From a virus: a DNA stretch of 33,727 nt. The stretch is from positions 1 through 33,727 of the IMG/VR virus record IMGVR_UViG_3300020156_000461. One strand, given 5' to 3'. The notes under the pieces are model-generated. The model saw nothing but the letters and a program-made list of their open reading frames with translations, was not told the DNA's origin and did not search any database. Below are positions 1 through 7,717 of the stretch, one piece after another (the first letter of the stretch is position 1; every line of letters begins with the position of its first letter). The position numbers and the translations under genes were made by a program.

Positions 1-615
1 TTAAGCCAAGCGTTTGCTAGAAGTTGACCCCGTGTTGGTCGAGCGCAGCTCCCGACGCAATTGCTCCAGGGCGAGCTTCAATCCGATCGAGCGCTCGTAC
101 GGATCCTCGTAGGCCGCCATCAGCTCGTTGTGGATGCGCGCCGCCAGCTGGCCGAGATGTCGGAGCGGCAGGCCGGCGCCCTCTTCCTTATACACCGTGG
201 AGATCCCCTCCACCACGCGGCCGTGCAGGTCTTCGTCCATCGCGGCGGTCTGGGCCGGGGCTTGCTGGGGTTCTGGTTCCGTCTGGCGGCGCAGAAAAGC
301 CGGCACGTCGAGCAGATCTTCGTCGGCCATAGCAGGCCGCGCAGGCGGGCTGTCCGGGGCGTCCCGCGTGCTCTTCGCCTGGACCAGCAGCATGTGGCCG
401 TTGCCGGTGATGATCCAGTCGAGGGAGACGCCGAGTTCCCGCAACCGCTCCAGGAACTCGGGTGGCGGGAACGTCCGTCCCTGCTCGTAATTGGCCAGCG
501 TGCTGGCCTTCCACGCCAGCCTCTCAGCCAACTCGTCCCGCTTGAGGCCGAGATCCTCCCGAACCGCCATCAGGCGCTCGGCAAAGGGCGTCGCTGGTTT
601 CGCCTTTCTAGGCAT
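1..615 (-). CDS. XRE-family phage repressor (lysogeny regulator)
   Basis: This leftward gene encodes 204 residues from the ATG at 615. An in-frame TTG at 627 would add four residues but overlaps an operator-like repeat, so I prefer 615. Residues about 10-70 form a lambda-repressor/XRE helix-turn-helix, seen in the run KRDELAERLAWKASTLANYE followed by a second helical part ending SLDWIITG. The C-terminal half is rich in Pro, Ala and Glu and has no visible LexA/S24 Ser-Lys peptidase motif, so RecA-driven self-cleavage is not indicated. It is divergent from ner and faces the repeat array at 617-776, as expected for the Mu c position. The Mu c repressor itself has a MuA-like DNA-binding domain, so this is a non-homologous replacement. 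The repressor role is inferred from position and fold. Confidence 0.85.
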   Translation of the reverse strand: MPRKAKPATPFAERLMAVREDLGLKRDELAERLAWKASTLANYEQGRTFPPPEFLERLRELGVSLDWIITGNGHMLLVQAKSTRDAPDSPPARPAMADEDLLDVPAFLRRQTEPEPQQAPAQTAAMDEDLHGRVVEGISTVYKEEGAGLPLRHLGQLAARIHNELMAAYEDPYERSIGLKLALEQLRRELRSTNTGSTSSKRLA

Positions 616-616
616 G

Positions 617-776
617 GCTGAAACCAAAACCAGAAACAGCGAAATTGCGTTTCCCGAGACCGGCTAAAACGCTGATTTCGCTGAAAAATCTCGCCTGCCG
701 GTGCTTGTCATGCCTGCCGCTCTCGCTGAAACAGCCAATTCGCTGTTTCAGCCAGTTGCTTTTACGCTGAAACAGG
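617..776. promoter_or_regulatory. Operator array of GCTGAAACAGC repeats
   Basis: The spacer between repressor and ner contains repeats of an 11-base hyphenated palindrome, GCTG-AAA-CAGC. Perfect copies are at 725-735 (GCTGAAACAGC) and 742-752 (its complement GCTGTTTCAGC). A 10/11 copy is at 766-776, and weaker copies are at 630-640 (9/11), 680-690 (9/11) and 617-627 (8/11). The two perfect copies together make a larger dyad at 725-752. Position and repetition fit the operator region that in Mu holds O1-O3 and the transpositional enhancer. Which protein binds (the XRE repressor, Ner or the transposase N-terminus) cannot be told from sequence. Confidence 0.75.
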
Positions 777-784
777 CTTATCGT
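756..784 (+). promoter_or_regulatory. Predicted early promoter Pe
   Basis: TTGCTT (756-761) and TATCGT (779-784) are separated by 17 bases, a reasonable sigma70-type match in an otherwise GC-rich stretch. The operator-like repeat at 766-776 lies in the spacer between the two boxes and the perfect dyad at 725-752 lies just upstream, so a bound repressor would block polymerase. It would drive ner and the A/B genes. This is predicted from pattern only. Confidence 0.5.
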
Positions 785-864
785 TTTTCCATACATAGCA
801 ACCCACCCCCCGTGAAAAGCCGGCCTGGCGGGGCCGGCAGCGGGACCGAAGAGGACCTTTCCGT

Positions 865-1164
865 ATGGCGCGAAAGCGCACATGGCACAAGGCCGACATC
901 AAGGCCGAGCTGGAAAAGCGCATCGGCAAGTCGCTTGCCCAACTCGACGCCGAGCATGGCCTGCCGGTCGGCACCTGTTCCGCGGCCCTTCGGCGTCCGC
1001 ACCCCCAGGGCGAGGCGGTGATCGCCGCCCTGCTGGGAGTGGCACCCGTCATGCTGTGGCCCAGCCGCTACCATCGCGACGGGACCCGGAAGCGTCCTCA
1101 ACCCATGGAAAACTATAGGTCCGGCGCGGCGGGTGGTCACCGTCAAAAGGAAGCGAGAGCATGA
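865..1164 (+). CDS. ner: Ner-family early transcription regulator
   Basis: The protein has 99 residues. It carries the Ner/Nlp-type DNA-binding domain over residues 5-70, with the family's typical wording: WHKADIKAELEKR, a helix-turn-helix around SLAQLDAEHGLPVGTCSAAL, and then ALLGVAP...LWPSRY. In Mu, Ner damps early and repressor transcription during lytic growth. Being the first gene of the rightward early operon, directly after the operator array, supports the same role. A purine-rich GAAGAGGA (848-855) precedes the ATG. The final 25 residues are basic and not conserved in the family as I know it. Its stop overlaps the next start by ATGA. Confidence 0.93.
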   Translation: MARKRTWHKADIKAELEKRIGKSLAQLDAEHGLPVGTCSAALRRPHPQGEAVIAALLGVAPVMLWPSRYHRDGTRKRPQPMENYRSGAAGGHRQKEARA

Positions 1165-2138
1165 ACGTGCCGAACGTCAAGCCACCAGCGCCGGCCTTGA
1201 AGGATCTGGGTGACCGGACGATCCCCCTCGCGGACATCGACGTGGGCGAGCGCCTGCGGGCGATCGACGAGGGCCACGCGATGCTGCTCGCCGAGAACAT
1301 TCGCGAAAGCGGGCGGATGCGGCAGCGGATCGAGGTGCTGGTGGTGGCCGCAGGCTATCGGCTGATCGCCGGTGGACACCGGTATCGGGCCGCCCAGATC
1401 CTCGGCTGGACCCACATCGAGGTGCGGGCGTACAGCGGCAGCGATGACGCGGCCCGTTTGGCCGAAATCGACGAGAACCTCGTCCGTCACGACCTCAACC
1501 CGCTCGACCGCGCCGTGTTCCTGGCCGAGCGCAAGGCGCTGTACGAGAAGCTGCACCCGGAGACGAAGGCCGGCGTCGCGGGCGGCAAGGCCCGTCAGGG
1601 AGCAGCAACCGACATCATGTCGTTTGCTCGCGACACCGCCGAACGCTGCGGGTTGGACGAGCGCACCATCCAGCGCGCCGTCATGATCGCCAGCCGGCTG
1701 GCGCCGGAGGTGCGCGCCCGCATCGCCGGCACGTGGATCGCGCGCAAGCAGTCCGAGCTGCTGGCGCTCGCCAAGGTGGAACCAGCCAAGCGTCTGGCCG
1801 TGATCGACGCCCTGCTGGCCGACGACAGCCCCGTCAACACCGTCCAGGCGGCCCTGCGCGTCGTCGACGGCGCCGCGGAACCGGTCAGCGACGATCGCGA
1901 GAAGAAGGTGGCGGCCCTGCGCAAGGCATGGGATCGCGCCGGCCGGCAGGGCCGCCGCGCTTGGCTGGCGGAGCTGCAGGCCGAGGGGCGTCTGGACGAG
2001 CTGCGCGAGCTGCTGGCGGAGATCGAGGACAGAGGGAGCCGGCGCCGTCCGGCACCCGTCGCCAATGACGGGGCCGAGCAGATCGACCTGGAAGAGGTGA
2101 TCCGCGCCAGAACCGCCACCACCGGAGCGGGAGACTGA
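1161..2138 (+). CDS. ParB/RepB-like DNA-binding protein
   Basis: This 325-residue protein has a ParB N-terminal domain (about 20-110) with the signature AGYRLIAGGHRYRAA at 64-78 and the following IDENLVRHDLNPLDRAVF segment. A helix-turn-helix region follows at about 150-180 (LDERTIQRAVMIASRL). Classical ParB proteins bind parS and hydrolyse CTP. Here there is no ParA partner nearby, so plasmid-style partition is doubtful. In several alphaproteobacterial Mu-like phages a ParB-like gene sits between ner and the transposase, as here, which suggests a role in early DNA handling or regulation. The start is the ATG in an ATGA overlap with ner, preceded by AAGGAAG. Confidence 0.85.
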   Translation: MNVPNVKPPAPALKDLGDRTIPLADIDVGERLRAIDEGHAMLLAENIRESGRMRQRIEVLVVAAGYRLIAGGHRYRAAQILGWTHIEVRAYSGSDDAARLAEIDENLVRHDLNPLDRAVFLAERKALYEKLHPETKAGVAGGKARQGAATDIMSFARDTAERCGLDERTIQRAVMIASRLAPEVRARIAGTWIARKQSELLALAKVEPAKRLAVIDALLADDSPVNTVQAALRVVDGAAEPVSDDREKKVAALRKAWDRAGRQGRRAWLAELQAEGRLDELRELLAEIEDRGSRRRPAPVANDGAEQIDLEEVIRARTATTGAGD

Positions 2139-2140
2139 TC

Positions 2141-2296
2141 ATGGCGCACCAGAACGAGAGCACCCCGGTGGTGCGCCTCGACAACGCGCGCACGAACACC
2201 TCGACGACGGTGGAGCGGCTGATGGCCACGGCGGGCATTCGCATCGAGCGGCCGTTGCCCGGCCGGCCCCAACCCAAGAGCCGGGCGGAGGGCTGA
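2141..2296 (+). CDS. Small hypothetical protein, 51 aa
   Basis: A short open frame starts two bases after the ParB-like stop, with GGAGCGGGAG just upstream as ribosome-binding site, and ends at TGA 2294-2296. It encodes 51 residues beginning MAHQNESTPVVRLDNARTNT and ending in a basic, Pro-rich tail. There is no signal peptide or membrane segment and I recognise no family. It fills the gap between two confident early genes in the same direction, which is the main reason to accept it. Confidence 0.6.
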   Translation: MAHQNESTPVVRLDNARTNTSTTVERLMATAGIRIERPLPGRPQPKSRAEG

Positions 2297-2300
2297 GCCC

Positions 2301-2759
2301 ATGGCCCGCCCACGCGACAACCGCACCCTCGACCTCCTGGCGTGGCAGCCGCCCGAACCGCCGGCCGTCCGCTACAAGGAGCCGGATCAGGTCCGCGCGG
2401 CCAGCCTGCGCAGCAGCTTCCTGCGCGCCATGCACATGGCCGAGCAGGAGTGCGACAAGCCCCGCGAGCAGATCGCGGCGGAGATGGCCGCGTACCTGGG
2501 CGAGGACGTCTCCAAGGCCGTGCTCGACCAGTACATGAGCGAGGCGCGCGAAACCTACACCATCAACGTCGTCCGCTTCCTCGCCTTCATCCACGCCACC
2601 CGCGACTTCCGCCTGCTGTCCCTGCTGGCCGAGCCCTTCGGCCTGGCCGTCATCGAGGAGCGCTACCTGGGCGCGGTCGAGGAGGCGATGTGCGCCGAGC
2701 AGATCGAGGCGCTGGACCGCCGCAAGACCATGGCCCGCCGGAAATGGAGGGGAGCATGA
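2301..2759 (+). CDS. Early phage protein with possible CII-like DNA-binding fold
   Basis: The protein has 152 residues, with a ribosome-binding GGAGGG upstream, and overlaps the transposase start by ATGA. Residues 54-80 (REQIAAEMAAYLGEDVSKAVLDQYMSE region) read like a helix-turn-helix, and residues 84-120 (INVVRFLAFIHATRDFRLLSLLAEPFG) match the pattern of CII/CP76-type phage regulators, where a helical part ends in a LLSLLAE-like stretch. The C-terminus is basic (RRKTMARRKWRG). Its place directly before the transposase is common in Mu-like phages of alphaproteobacteria. The function is not established, and the regulator assignment is inference from motif shape. Confidence 0.75.
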   Translation: MARPRDNRTLDLLAWQPPEPPAVRYKEPDQVRAASLRSSFLRAMHMAEQECDKPREQIAAEMAAYLGEDVSKAVLDQYMSEARETYTINVVRFLAFIHATRDFRLLSLLAEPFGLAVIEERYLGAVEEAMCAEQIEALDRRKTMARRKWRGA

Positions 2760-4720
2760 CGGCCGATTGGGAATGGCTGCCGGCCGCCGACATGGCGCGC
2801 CTTCTCGACATCTCGCCGCAGGCGTTCAACGCCAACGTCCGCCGCTGGGAGTGGCGCGCCCCGAAGCGCCGCTGGTCCCGCTCCAACCCCGATGGGGTGT
2901 GGCGGCCGGCCGAGGGCGGCGGGTACGCTTACCATTACCGCCTGCTGCCCGCCCGCCTCCAGGTGTCCCATCAGGCCCAGCACCAGCCGGCGCCCGAGGA
3001 CCCCACGGCGGATCGCCGGGAGCGCAAACAGGCCATCGCCCGTGACGAGGCATGGGCCTTCTACGAGCGCCAGCCGGACAAGAAGAAGAGCGCGGCCAAG
3101 GCCAAGCTCGCCATTCTCCTGCAGATCGAGGAGGCCGTGCGCGGCGGCATGGGGAAGGACGACGCCGCCGCCATGGTCGGCCGCCAGAACGGCGTTGGCC
3201 GCAGCACCATCTTCGGCTGGTACGAGCGCGTCGCCGGCATCGCCCGGGCCGACTGGCTGCCCTACCTGCTGGACCACCGCGCCGGCCGCCAACGCTCGGC
3301 CGAGACCATGCCGGAGGGCGCCTGGGAGATCTTCAAGGGCGACTACCTGCGCGAGGAACAGCCCTCCTACGCCGAATGCTACAACCGGCTGAAGGACGTG
3401 GCCAAGGCCGAGGGCTGGCGGCTGCCGTCGTGCAAGACGTTCCAGCGCCGCGTCGAGCAGGACGTCGACCCGCGCACCCTCGTGCTGTACCGCCAGGGCG
3501 CCGACGCGCTGGAACGCCTCTACCCGGCCCAGCGCCGCGACAAGTCGGTGTTCCACGCGCTGGAGGCGGTCAACTACGACGGCCACAAGATCGACGTGTT
3601 CTCCCTCTGGCCGGGCCAGAAGAAGCCGTCCAGGACGTTCCTGCTGGGCTTCCAGGACATCTACTCCGGCATGATCGTGAGCTGGCGCCTGGATCAGGCC
3701 GAGACGGCCTACGCCTTCCGCCTCGCCTTCGGCGACGTGATCGAGACCTGGGGCATCCCCGACCATGTGTGGTCGGACAACACCATGGCGGCGGCGGCCA
3801 AGGAGAACACCGGCGGCAGCGCCGGCCGGTACCGCTTCAAGATCAAGGAGGACGATCCGGTCGGCCTGTTCGGCCTGGTCGGTTCCGAGATCCACTTCAC
3901 CAAGCCGCGCCACGGCCAAGCCAAGCCCATCGAACGCGCTTTCGGTACCCTGTCGCGCTACATCTCCAAGGCGCCGGAGTGCGCCGGCGCCTACACCGGC
4001 AACAGCCCGGAGAACAAGCCCTCCAACTACGGCGAGCGCGCCATCGAGCTGGCCGAGCTGGTGAAGGTGGTGGAGCGGGAGATCCACCGCTTCAACCACG
4101 ATCCCGCGTTGAACAGCGCCGGCAAGGGCCGGAGCCGCGCCGAGGTCTTCGCCGAGAGCTACGCCAAGAGCCCGATCCGCACGGCCAAGGGGCTGGCGGA
4201 TGAACAGCGCCGGCTGTGGCTGCTGGCGGCCGAGGGCGTCACCTGCCGGCAGCCGGACGGATCGGTGTGGCTGCACGAGAACCGCTACTGGCACGAGCGG
4301 CTGGTGGGGCTGATCGGCAAGAAGGTCGTGCTGCGCTTCGATCCGGACCGGCTGCACCAGCCCGTGCACGTCTACCGCCTGGACGGCTCCTTCGTCTGCA
4401 CGGCCGAGTGCATCGGCGACACCGGCTTCGCCGACGCCGAGGCGTCGAAGCGGCACGCCCGCGCGGTTGGCGCCTGGAGGAAGGCCGGTCGCACCATGGC
4501 CGAGGCCGAGCGGACCTTGGGCATCGACAAGGTCGCCGCCCTCATGCCGCAGCCCGAGGCGGCGCCGCTGCCGGAGGCCAAGGTGGTGCGCCCCCTCTTC
4601 GGCAACCTGGCGGTGGCCGCCGCCCCGGCGGCCGAGGCCCGGACGGACACGCAGCAGGAAACGCTGACGAACTTCACCCGCGGCATGCGGGCGCTGCGTC
4701 TCGTCTCGTCGAACGACTGA
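2756..4720 (+). CDS. A: MuA-type DDE transposase
   Basis: This 654-residue protein (MuA has 663) performs strand transfer for integration and replicative transposition. It starts with a Mu-type winged-helix DNA-binding domain (about 6-70, WLPAADMARLLDISPQAFN) and continues with the end-binding helical domains (about 95-240). The catalytic core follows: Asp275 in NYDGHKIDVF, Asp341 in WSDNTMAAA and Glu393 in GQAKPIERAF. These correspond to MuA D269, D336 and E392 with nearly the same spacing. The segment YRFKIKEDDPVGLFGL is also typical of MuA. A beta-barrel region (about 490-560) and a C-terminal tail for contact with B complete it. The start is the ATG at 2756. The open frame extends further upstream, but that part reads as a shadow of the preceding gene. 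Confidence 0.97.
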   Translation: MTADWEWLPAADMARLLDISPQAFNANVRRWEWRAPKRRWSRSNPDGVWRPAEGGGYAYHYRLLPARLQVSHQAQHQPAPEDPTADRRERKQAIARDEAWAFYERQPDKKKSAAKAKLAILLQIEEAVRGGMGKDDAAAMVGRQNGVGRSTIFGWYERVAGIARADWLPYLLDHRAGRQRSAETMPEGAWEIFKGDYLREEQPSYAECYNRLKDVAKAEGWRLPSCKTFQRRVEQDVDPRTLVLYRQGADALERLYPAQRRDKSVFHALEAVNYDGHKIDVFSLWPGQKKPSRTFLLGFQDIYSGMIVSWRLDQAETAYAFRLAFGDVIETWGIPDHVWSDNTMAAAAKENTGGSAGRYRFKIKEDDPVGLFGLVGSEIHFTKPRHGQAKPIERAFGTLSRYISKAPECAGAYTGNSPENKPSNYGERAIELAELVKVVEREIHRFNHDPALNSAGKGRSRAEVFAESYAKSPIRTAKGLADEQRRLWLLAAEGVTCRQPDGSVWLHENRYWHERLVGLIGKKVVLRFDPDRLHQPVHVYRLDGSFVCTAECIGDTGFADAEASKRHARAVGAWRKAGRTMAEAERTLGIDKVAALMPQPEAAPLPEAKVVRPLFGNLAVAAAPAAEARTDTQQETLTNFTRGMRALRLVSSND

Positions 4721-4730
4721 CCCCGAACGA

Positions 4731-4762
4731 CCGGGGGGCGGCGCTGGAACGCCGCCCCCCGG
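4731..4762. terminator. GC-rich 13-bp stem-loop between A and B
   Basis: CCGGGGGGCGGCG (4731-4743) and CGCCGCCCCCCGG (4750-4762) form a perfect 13-base-pair stem with a 6-base loop in the spacer between the transposase and B genes. There is no T-run after it, so it is not a standard intrinsic terminator. It could attenuate, protect the mRNA end or separate A and B levels. Confidence 0.55.
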
Positions 4763-4808
4763 AACCCCCACGCACACCACTACACGCATGAAGGGAAGCG
4801 ACCGTACC

Positions 4809-5789
4809 ATGGACACCAGACAGGACACCAGCTTCGCCGAAACGGATCTCGACCGCATCCGCGCCGAGGCGCGGCAGATCGCCGAGGCCGAGTTTCCGTC
4901 GATCGCCGCCGCCGCGAAGGACGCCGGCGTGGCCTACTCCACCTTCAGCGCCTTCCTGAACGGCACCTACGCCGGGAACAACGACAAGGTCGCGGGAGAG
5001 GTGCAGATCTGGATCGCCGCCCGGCGCGAGCGCAGGCAGACGGCCGCCGTGCTGCCGCGCTCCCCCGGCTTCCAGCCCACGGCGACGGCGACCCACATCC
5101 TGTCGATCCTGGAGTGGTGCCAGACGGCCGCCGACTTCGGCGTGATCGTCGGCGGCGCGGGCATCGGCAAGACCAGCGCGCTCCGCCACTACCAGCAGAC
5201 GCACCCCAACGTCTGGCTCTGCACCATGGAGGAAACGACCGGCAGCGTGAACGGCATGCTGCGCGAGATCGTCGAGACCATGCAGATCGCCGAACGCTCG
5301 AACAGCGAGTTCGCGCGGGCGCTGCGGCGGCGCATGACGGGCACCAACGGCCTGCTGATCGTGGACGAGGCGCAGCACCTGGCGCCGGCCGCGCTGAACC
5401 AGCTCCGCTCCCTGCACGACCGTGCCGGCATCGGCGTGGTGGTGGCCGGCAACGAGGAGATCTACAGCCGCATCGACGGCGGCAAGAGCCGCTTCGCCCA
5501 GCTCGCCAGCCGCGTCGGCATGCGCATGAGCCAGCCCAAGCCGCAGGCGCAGGACATCTGCCTGATGGTCCAGGCGTGGAGCATCACCGACCCGGCCGAG
5601 GTGAAGTACCTGAAGCAGGTGGGCAACAAGCCGGGCGCGCTCCGCACCCTCGACAAGGTGCTGAAGCTCGCCTCGATGCTGGCGCTGGGGGCGGGCGAGA
5701 CGCGCGGCCTTCGCCACATCCGCATGGCCTACGAGCAGCGCAACCCCGGCGACCAGATCGGCGCCGACGCCACGGCCAACGCCGCGTGA
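4809..5789 (+). CDS. B: MuB-type AAA+ ATPase, target-DNA activator
   Basis: The protein has 326 residues from the ATG at 4809, which has GGGAAG ten bases upstream. An in-frame ATG at 4788 would add seven residues but lacks such a site. MuB binds target DNA as an ATP-dependent filament, delivers it to the transposase and gives target immunity. Visible parts are an N-terminal helix-turn-helix (about 28-60), Walker A GGAGIGKTS (115-123), Walker B LLIVDEAQH (182-190) and a sensor-like VVAGNEE (211-217). The length is close to MuB (312). The C-terminal part (about 245-315) matches the small helical DNA-binding domain position. Confidence 0.95.
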   Translation: MDTRQDTSFAETDLDRIRAEARQIAEAEFPSIAAAAKDAGVAYSTFSAFLNGTYAGNNDKVAGEVQIWIAARRERRQTAAVLPRSPGFQPTATATHILSILEWCQTAADFGVIVGGAGIGKTSALRHYQQTHPNVWLCTMEETTGSVNGMLREIVETMQIAERSNSEFARALRRRMTGTNGLLIVDEAQHLAPAALNQLRSLHDRAGIGVVVAGNEEIYSRIDGGKSRFAQLASRVGMRMSQPKPQAQDICLMVQAWSITDPAEVKYLKQVGNKPGALRTLDKVLKLASMLALGAGETRGLRHIRMAYEQRNPGDQIGADATANAA

Positions 5790-5796
5790 GGCAGCC

Positions 5797-6120
5797 ATGC
5801 GCACCGCCATCCACGCCACCGGCCCCGGCGCCTTCCTCGCGATCGCCAGCGAGCTGCGCGCCGTCCCTGCGGGCCGCGACACCCACCCCGGCCTGCGCCC
5901 GCACGAGGTGACGGCGCTGGCCCGCCGGATCGGCGCCTTGGCCGGCGGGCTGTACGGTCAGCCGCGCCGCGCGGACCGGCTGCGCACCGTGGCCGGCGAG
6001 CTGGTGGCGCAGTACGGCGCCGCCGGCCTCCCGCCCGCGGAGACGGAAGAGCTGGCCGCTTGGTTCGCCGAATGGGCAGAACGCATGGCCGAGCCCGCCG
6101 GGCCGGGAGGTGCGGCATGA
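5797..6120 (+). CDS. Hypothetical early protein, 107 aa
   Basis: This is a small, probably helical and soluble protein (MRTAIHATGPGAFLAIASEL at the start) with no signal peptide, Cys cluster or membrane segment. I do not recognise a family. It begins seven bases after the B stop and ends with an ATGA overlap onto the next gene, so it is clearly part of the early transcript. The middle part, HEVTALARRIGALAGGLYG, has the look of a short helical bundle. The function is unknown. Confidence 0.75.
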   Translation: MRTAIHATGPGAFLAIASELRAVPAGRDTHPGLRPHEVTALARRIGALAGGLYGQPRRADRLRTVAGELVAQYGAAGLPPAETEELAAWFAEWAERMAEPAGPGGAA

Positions 6121-6539
6121 CGGCCACCGCGTACGCGGCCTACCGCCAGGCCGTTCTCAAGCGGGCGCTGACGGCGATCGCCGACGCCCAGGCCGCCGGC
6201 GGGACGGTCACCGCGCGCGGCATCGGCCACCTGCTCGGCATGTCCGAGAGCAGCGGCCTGGAGATCCGCGCCCGTCTGGTGGCGCTCGGCTGGCTGGAAG
6301 TCCTGAGCCGGGCCGCCGGAGGGCGGGCATCGGTCATCCGCATCACGTCGGACGGCTGGACGGCGATCGACCGTCAGCCGCCCGAGGAGGGCCAGCGCCC
6401 GGCCGCCATGAAGGAGCGGCGGTGCCTGCGCTGCCGCCACCCGTTCCTCAGCGAGGGGCCGCACAACCACATCTGCCCGAGCTGCCAGCGCGGCGAGGAC
6501 TTCCAGATGGGCGCCGTCGAGTACGGGAGGGTCGCATGA
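6117..6539 (+). CDS. Winged-helix plus zinc-ribbon DNA-binding protein, 140 aa
   Basis: Residues 5-80 look like a winged helix: two helices, then VTARGIGHLLGMSES as turn and recognition helix, followed by LVALGWLEVL and a beta pair RASVIRITSDGW. Residues 103-123 hold a CxxC-N13-CxxC zinc ribbon (C103, C106, C120, C123). The combination suggests a DNA- or RNA-binding regulator. The start is in an ATGA overlap with the gene before, and the end overlaps the next start the same way. It is in the Mu region of semi-essential early genes. No specific family is recognised. Confidence 0.8.
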   Translation: MTATAYAAYRQAVLKRALTAIADAQAAGGTVTARGIGHLLGMSESSGLEIRARLVALGWLEVLSRAAGGRASVIRITSDGWTAIDRQPPEEGQRPAAMKERRCLRCRHPFLSEGPHNHICPSCQRGEDFQMGAVEYGRVA

Positions 6540-6859
6540 CCGCGCCGCGCCGCTTCAATGTCGGTGACGCCGTGGAAGGCGACGGCATCGACGGCGTCGT
6601 CACGGCCGTGGTGGACATCGGCGCGGCCCAGCAGGTGCTGGGGGTCCGGACGCCGGCCGGGCCAATCGTCGTCGGCGTCACGGTCACGAACGAGGGAGCG
6701 GACATCACGCTGCATCCCTTCCTCGTCGGCGATGCGGTCGAACTGGCCCGCATGGTCACGGCCGGCCGCGACCCGCGCATGCCGGTGGCCCTGCTGCAGC
6801 GGATCCTCTCCGCCGCCCTGCTGACCGCCACCACGGCCGACGCGGGGGCGCCGTCATGA
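6536..6859 (+). CDS. Hypothetical protein with beta-rich N-terminal half, 107 aa
   Basis: The first half (RFNVGDAVEGDGIDGVVTAV, then VLGVRTPAGPIVVGVTVT) reads as an SH3-like or KOW-like small beta-barrel, often found in nucleic-acid or modifying-enzyme partners. The second half is helical (PMPVALLQRILSAALL region). There are no catalytic residues to name. It is linked by ATGA overlaps on both sides to its neighbours in the early operon. The fold suggestion is by eye only and the role is unknown. Confidence 0.75.
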   Translation: MTAPRRFNVGDAVEGDGIDGVVTAVVDIGAAQQVLGVRTPAGPIVVGVTVTNEGADITLHPFLVGDAVELARMVTAGRDPRMPVALLQRILSAALLTATTADAGAPS

Positions 6860-7059
6860 CCGCCGCCCGCATCGCCCAGTCCCTGTTCGCCGCCTTCGGC
6901 CTGCCGGTGCCGCCCCATCCGCCGGCGCCGGTCGCGCCCGAGCGCCTGCCGGTCTTCTGCCGCCCGGCCAACCGCCGGCCCATGCCTTTCCATCCCCTGC
7001 GCCTCGCCGTCGGCGGGGCCGTCACCACCAACCACAAGCGAGAGGGCTTCTTCCGATGA
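6856..7059 (+). CDS. Hypothetical Pro-rich protein, 67 aa
   Basis: This short protein has a helical start (ARIAQSLFAAFGLPVP) followed by a Pro-rich, basic stretch ending NHKREGFFR. It has no Cys pair, membrane segment or known domain. The main support is translational coupling: its ATG overlaps the previous stop by ATGA, and its own stop overlaps the next ATG the same way. The function is unknown. Confidence 0.6.
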   Translation: MTAARIAQSLFAAFGLPVPPHPPAPVAPERLPVFCRPANRRPMPFHPLRLAVGGAVTTNHKREGFFR

Positions 7060-7709
7060 CCACCGACACCGTTACCGCGGCGCCCGCCCAGGCCGCCGCG
7101 CCCGCCATCCCGCCCGGCTACATGGCCGACGCCAAGGGCCGCTTGGTGCCCGAGCACCTGGTCAAGCCGACCGACCTGCTGGAGGACCAGCTGGTCCGCA
7201 AGCTGGTGGAGTACGCCGACGCGCTGTCCGCGCAGATCGCCCGCTTCAAGGTCCACACCTTCGACGACGTCGGCGCCCATCTGGCGCTGCTGGCGGAGCA
7301 GTACAACGAGCCGCGCGGTGGTGCCAAAGGCAACGTCACCTTCACCTCCTATGACGGCCGCCTCAAGGTGCAGGTGGCGGTCGCCGAAAAGCTGACCTTC
7401 GGGCCGGAGCTGCAGGTGGCAAAAAACCACATCGACGCCTGCATCGCCGAATGGTCGGCCGACGCCAACGACAAGGTCCGGCTTCTGGTCGACCACGCCT
7501 TCCAGACGGACAAGGAGGGACAGGTCAGCCGCGAGGCGATCTTCGCCCTGCGTCGGGTTCAGATCGACGACCCGCGCTGGCAGGCGGCCATGGCGGCGAT
7601 CGCCGACAGCATCCGCGTCGAGGGCACCAAGACGTACATCCGTTTCTACCGCCGCCCCTCGCCCGAGGCGCGCTGGGAAGCGGTCACCATCGACCTCGCC
7701 AGCGCGTGA
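7056..7709 (+). CDS. DUF3164 family Mu-like early protein
   Basis: The 217 residues match the DUF3164 family, a conserved protein of Mu-like phages. Family wording is visible in GYMADAKGRLVPEHLVKPTDLLEDQLV, the helical region with DVGAHLALLAEQY, GNVTFTSYDGRLKVQVAV, and the closing TKTYIRFYRR. In Mu relatives the gene lies in the early region after B. Its biochemical role is unknown to me. An Ala/Pro-rich leader of about 20 residues precedes the conserved start. It overlaps the preceding gene by ATGA. Confidence 0.88.
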   Translation: MTTDTVTAAPAQAAAPAIPPGYMADAKGRLVPEHLVKPTDLLEDQLVRKLVEYADALSAQIARFKVHTFDDVGAHLALLAEQYNEPRGGAKGNVTFTSYDGRLKVQVAVAEKLTFGPELQVAKNHIDACIAEWSADANDKVRLLVDHAFQTDKEGQVSREAIFALRRVQIDDPRWQAAMAAIADSIRVEGTKTYIRFYRRPSPEARWEAVTIDLASA

Positions 7710-7717
7710 GGTGGGTG

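Noticed and set aside
2663-4858. A 731-codon open frame on the minus strand
   Set aside because: It is the antisense shadow of the transposase gene, with Ala/Gly/Arg/Val-rich text, no ribosome-binding site and no motif.
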